From: Diploscapter coronatus
Taxonomy: Eukaryota; Nematoda; Chromadorea; Rhabditida; Rhabditidae
NCBI GenBank assembly: GCA_964036155.1
Contig: OZ038423.1
Location: forward strand, 32,689,249-32,753,248
Length of the DNA: 64,000 bases
Direction of reading: 5' to 3'
Positions 62,601 through 64,000 of this stretch are shown here, piece by piece. Below the pieces are notes generated by a model that was not told where the DNA came from, searched no databases, and worked only from the letters and a program-made list of their open reading frames with translations. A program made the translations under genes and the position numbers. Positions within the stretch are counted from its first letter, which is position 1. Each line of letters opens with the position of its first letter.

Positions 62601-64000
62601 CAATCGGCAAGTCCCTCGACCCATTCGTGTAATAAACATTGTACGAAGTGACAACTCCGTTGGGTCTTTCACTCGGCGACCACTTGACTAGTAACGAGTC
62701 TCTGCAAGAATCGGCCTAATTGTGACGAGACAAGTTTCAAGGACATTGGATAATTTGCATAGTTCGATCATAATTCTGATAAGTACCTGCTAAGACTTCG
62801 AGCCTGAGGCTTTATCGGCGGACTTTGCGGCTTCTGCTCGTCGGTCTGTGCTTCGATGACCATCGACGCTTCTCCCACACCAACCTCGACTTCTGCAGCA
62901 ACGGTAAATTCGTATTGCTAAAGTTGGGAACATTGAATTTTATTATTTTCGCAATTTCTCACCTGGAATGGTTCGAGGCCATCAATGTTTAGCTTTGTAT
63001 CCGGACTCTTGACCTCAATCCACTTTTTCGATTCACCATATCTGAAATTCGATGTTTTTGCTATTTTTAAGAGATAGATGGATATTTCACTTCAAACAAG
63101 CTTTTCCAAAGCCAAAATCACACCTTGCCACGGCATCCGGAGAGTCGGAGATTGATGCATCGGAGTTTCCCCTTCAAACAAGTCATTCAATCAAATTATT
63201 TGCAAACTCCGTAGGTTATCAACTTCAGTCAGATAGTTAGACAATGCGGAACCATGCACAAAAGTTTAGAATTGAGAACTTACCTTTGTCGGTACTTCAC
63301 GACGTAATTTAGGATAGGTTGGTCGAATTTAGGTGGTTTCCACGTGACGGTCAATCCAGTCGAAGTTATTCCGGTGATTTTTACATCTTTCGGGGGAGTC
63401 GGAAGGGCTAAAGATACGACGAGGATAAAATGGACTCTACATCTGGACTTTATGTTCTGATCGGCGACTGACCACCACATGAGCTGTGAGAATAGTATGA
63501 ACTTACGCAATACTAGGATTTGAGTGGTAGCTTCTATGTTTCCTAGAGGACTGACGGCAACGCAGGTGAAGTTGTCGGAGTGTTCGACGTTTGTCAGAGT
63601 TAGCAAATTTTTGCCGATTGGGGCACTAATGGAATCGTCGAGGTTCACTAAAAATAGCGCTTATCAGTAGTTTTCTTTTACAATTCGTGAAATGTTCATG
63701 CAGGCCCTTTCCTTTCACCGACATTACTTTATTACAGAACTGGTTGACTTTTGTAAAAAAAGCGGAAAAGGTTCTATTTGAATGTTCGATAATTAGTAGT
63801 CACCTGTTTGTCCAGGCTTCCTCCAGAATACTCTCGGCATGGGATAACCCACGGCGACGCATGTCAAATTGATCGAACCTCCTTGTGCTACTCGGTACAA
63901 CTTCTCTAGCTTATAAGAGAAATAAGGTGGGACTCGACGGACTAAAATTAGTCATTTTTGTGTAAACTAAAATTTTTTGAAGATTTACCTAAATGCCCTT
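44689..64000 (-). CDS. ptp-3: LAR-type receptor protein tyrosine phosphatase, long isoform (5' end outside window)
   Basis: Minus-strand exons: 63989-64000 (partial), 63804-63941, 63507-63647, 63284-63407, 62963-63041, 62787-62917, 62587-62701, 62347-62488, 62085-62292, 61967-62037, 61542-61886, 56965-57014, 56685-56828, 56405-56528, 56243-56357, 56102-56199, 55829-55971, 55082-55192, 54343-54487, 49279-49364, 48965-49192, 48641-48907, 48424-48594, 48293-48379, 48068-48244, 47489-47584, 47204-47397, 46575-47160, 46344-46523, 46175-46291, 46029-46129, 45849-45978, 45649-45804, 45298-45603, 44964-45249, 44834-44922, 44689-44787. LAR receptors act at neurons and epithelia, binding matrix ligands and dephosphorylating phosphotyrosine. 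Visible: Ig sequence ([20 protein letters not shown]), about nine FN3 domains, transmembrane helix [19 protein letters not shown], domain D1 with KNRYANV, AWPDHGVP and [10 protein letters not shown] (active pattern), domain D2 with DWPEAGVP and HCSEGAGRTG. D2 has Glu for the WPD aspartate, as in other LAR D2 domains, so it is probably weak or regulatory. The acceptor of exon 48641-48907 is a choice between two. Confidence 0.95.
49614..49869 (-). CDS. ptp-3: ptp-3 candidate alternative first exon with signal peptide (shortest ectodomain)
   Basis: ATG at 49869 opens [19 protein letters not shown], a signal peptide, followed by about 65 hydrophilic residues ([32 protein letters not shown]). It ends GATACAG/GTTGAA, leaving one base in the phase required by exon 49279-49364, so the product reads [12 protein letters not shown]. 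The resulting receptor would keep only the last two FN3 domains. I know no described isoform of this shape. Not seen: any independent promoter evidence. Confidence 0.6.
50488..50875 (-). CDS. possible further alternative 5' exon of ptp-3
   Basis: An open frame from ATG 50875 reads [17 protein letters not shown], then a very basic stretch ([15 protein letters not shown]), then an acidic one ([19 protein letters not shown]), and ends EEVQIT with donor ACCG/GTAACA. Its 388 nt leave one base, again the phase that joins exon 49279-49364 (EEVQITALVGPP). There is no signal peptide, so it would need an upstream exon or give a cytoplasmic form. It could instead belong to a separate nested gene. Composition looks coding; the splice link is inference. 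Confidence 0.4.
51417..51913 (-). CDS. unresolved coding-like sequence inside the large ptp-3 intron
   Basis: ATG 51913 opens 111 codons ([20 protein letters not shown], then [39 protein letters not shown]), preceded by TCGCAG that could accept a spliced leader. The frame stops at 51578, but an overlapping frame (51417-51602; [18 protein letters not shown]) continues with coding-like composition. No intron joins them cleanly. It may be a nested gene on the same strand as ptp-3, an upstream exon of the 50488-50875 block, or a decayed copy. No family recognised. Confidence 0.3.
57873..57936 (-). CDS. ptp-3: ptp-3 alternative first exon with signal peptide (short-ectodomain isoform)
   Basis: ATG at 57936 opens [18 protein letters not shown], a typical signal peptide, then VQR and a consensus donor (G/GTAAGC) at 57873. 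The exon ends with one base of a codon, exactly the phase needed to join the FN3 exon 56965-57014 (giving [13 protein letters not shown]). The long form joins the same exon from 61542 in the same phase. A transcript from here would lack the Ig domains and first four FN3 domains, which is how the C. elegans PTP-3B isoform has been described (from memory). Confidence 0.72.
57937..61541 (-). other. large ptp-3A intron and likely promoter region of the short isoform
   Basis: 3.6 kb between exon 61542-61886 and the alternative first exon. No coding segment seen. It includes a purine-rich tract of GAGA and GAAA runs at about 59262-59440 and a second purine-rich block at 59740-59960. Confidence 0.5.
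59262..59440 (+). repeat. purine-rich GA tract
   Basis: Plus strand is dominated by GAGAGA and GAAAG runs (for example AAAGAGAGAGAGAGAAAGG near 59410). Low complexity; a similar purine bias recurs at 59740-59960. Confidence 0.6.

Overview
The window reads as nuclear DNA of a free-living rhabditid-type nematode. Genes are split by many short introns (38-60 nt) ending in TTTTCAG or TTTTAG, two starts sit directly behind a TTTTCAG that can accept a spliced leader, and the recognisable products match the Caenorhabditis genes alh-8, ssup-72, mtrr-1 and ptp-3. Nothing is bacterial or viral. I rebuilt the gene models by joining exons so that splice phases agree and lengths divide by three; most real exons are too short to stand out as open reading frames.

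Layout. 1-1556 (+): 3' part of a kelch-repeat gene containing an internal tandem duplication. 2440-5700 (+): mitochondrial methylmalonate-semialdehyde dehydrogenase (alh-8), convergent with 6355-8401 (-), the SSU72 RNA polymerase II CTD phosphatase. 9423-16986 (-): a complete LDL-receptor/VLDL-receptor-like protein with eight LDL-A repeats and an NPIY tail, with one splice acceptor missing its AG. 19448-19959 (-): the 3' exons of a small unrecognised gene. 21602-25034 (-): an AMT/Rh ammonium transporter with a long charged tail. 29470-31609 (+): a four-helix membrane protein followed after 195 bp by a secreted glycine-rich protein. 31952-32878 (-): a 190-residue Ser-rich protein of unknown function. 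38354-43643 (+): methionine synthase reductase (mtrr-1), with 14 GATAA motifs in intron 1. 44689 to beyond 64000 (-): the LAR-type receptor tyrosine phosphatase ptp-3, with last Ig domains, nine FN3 domains, transmembrane helix and two phosphatase domains.

The most interesting points are: (i) ptp-3 carries three alternative N-terminal exons besides the long form, two with their own signal peptides, all ending in the phase needed to join the next FN3 exon, which predicts a nested set of ectodomain lengths; (ii) introns of several unrelated genes carry 85-290 bp fold-back sequences; (iii) a GATA cluster in mtrr-1 intron 1; (iv) a broken splice acceptor inside an LDL-A repeat; (v) several lineage-specific genes without recognisable relatives. 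alh-8 and mtrr-1 both belong to vitamin B12-linked metabolism (propionate shunt and methionine synthase reactivation), though they are 33 kb apart and not an operon. Long stretches (25.0-29.5 kb, 32.9-38.3 kb, the ptp-3 introns) show no gene I can support.
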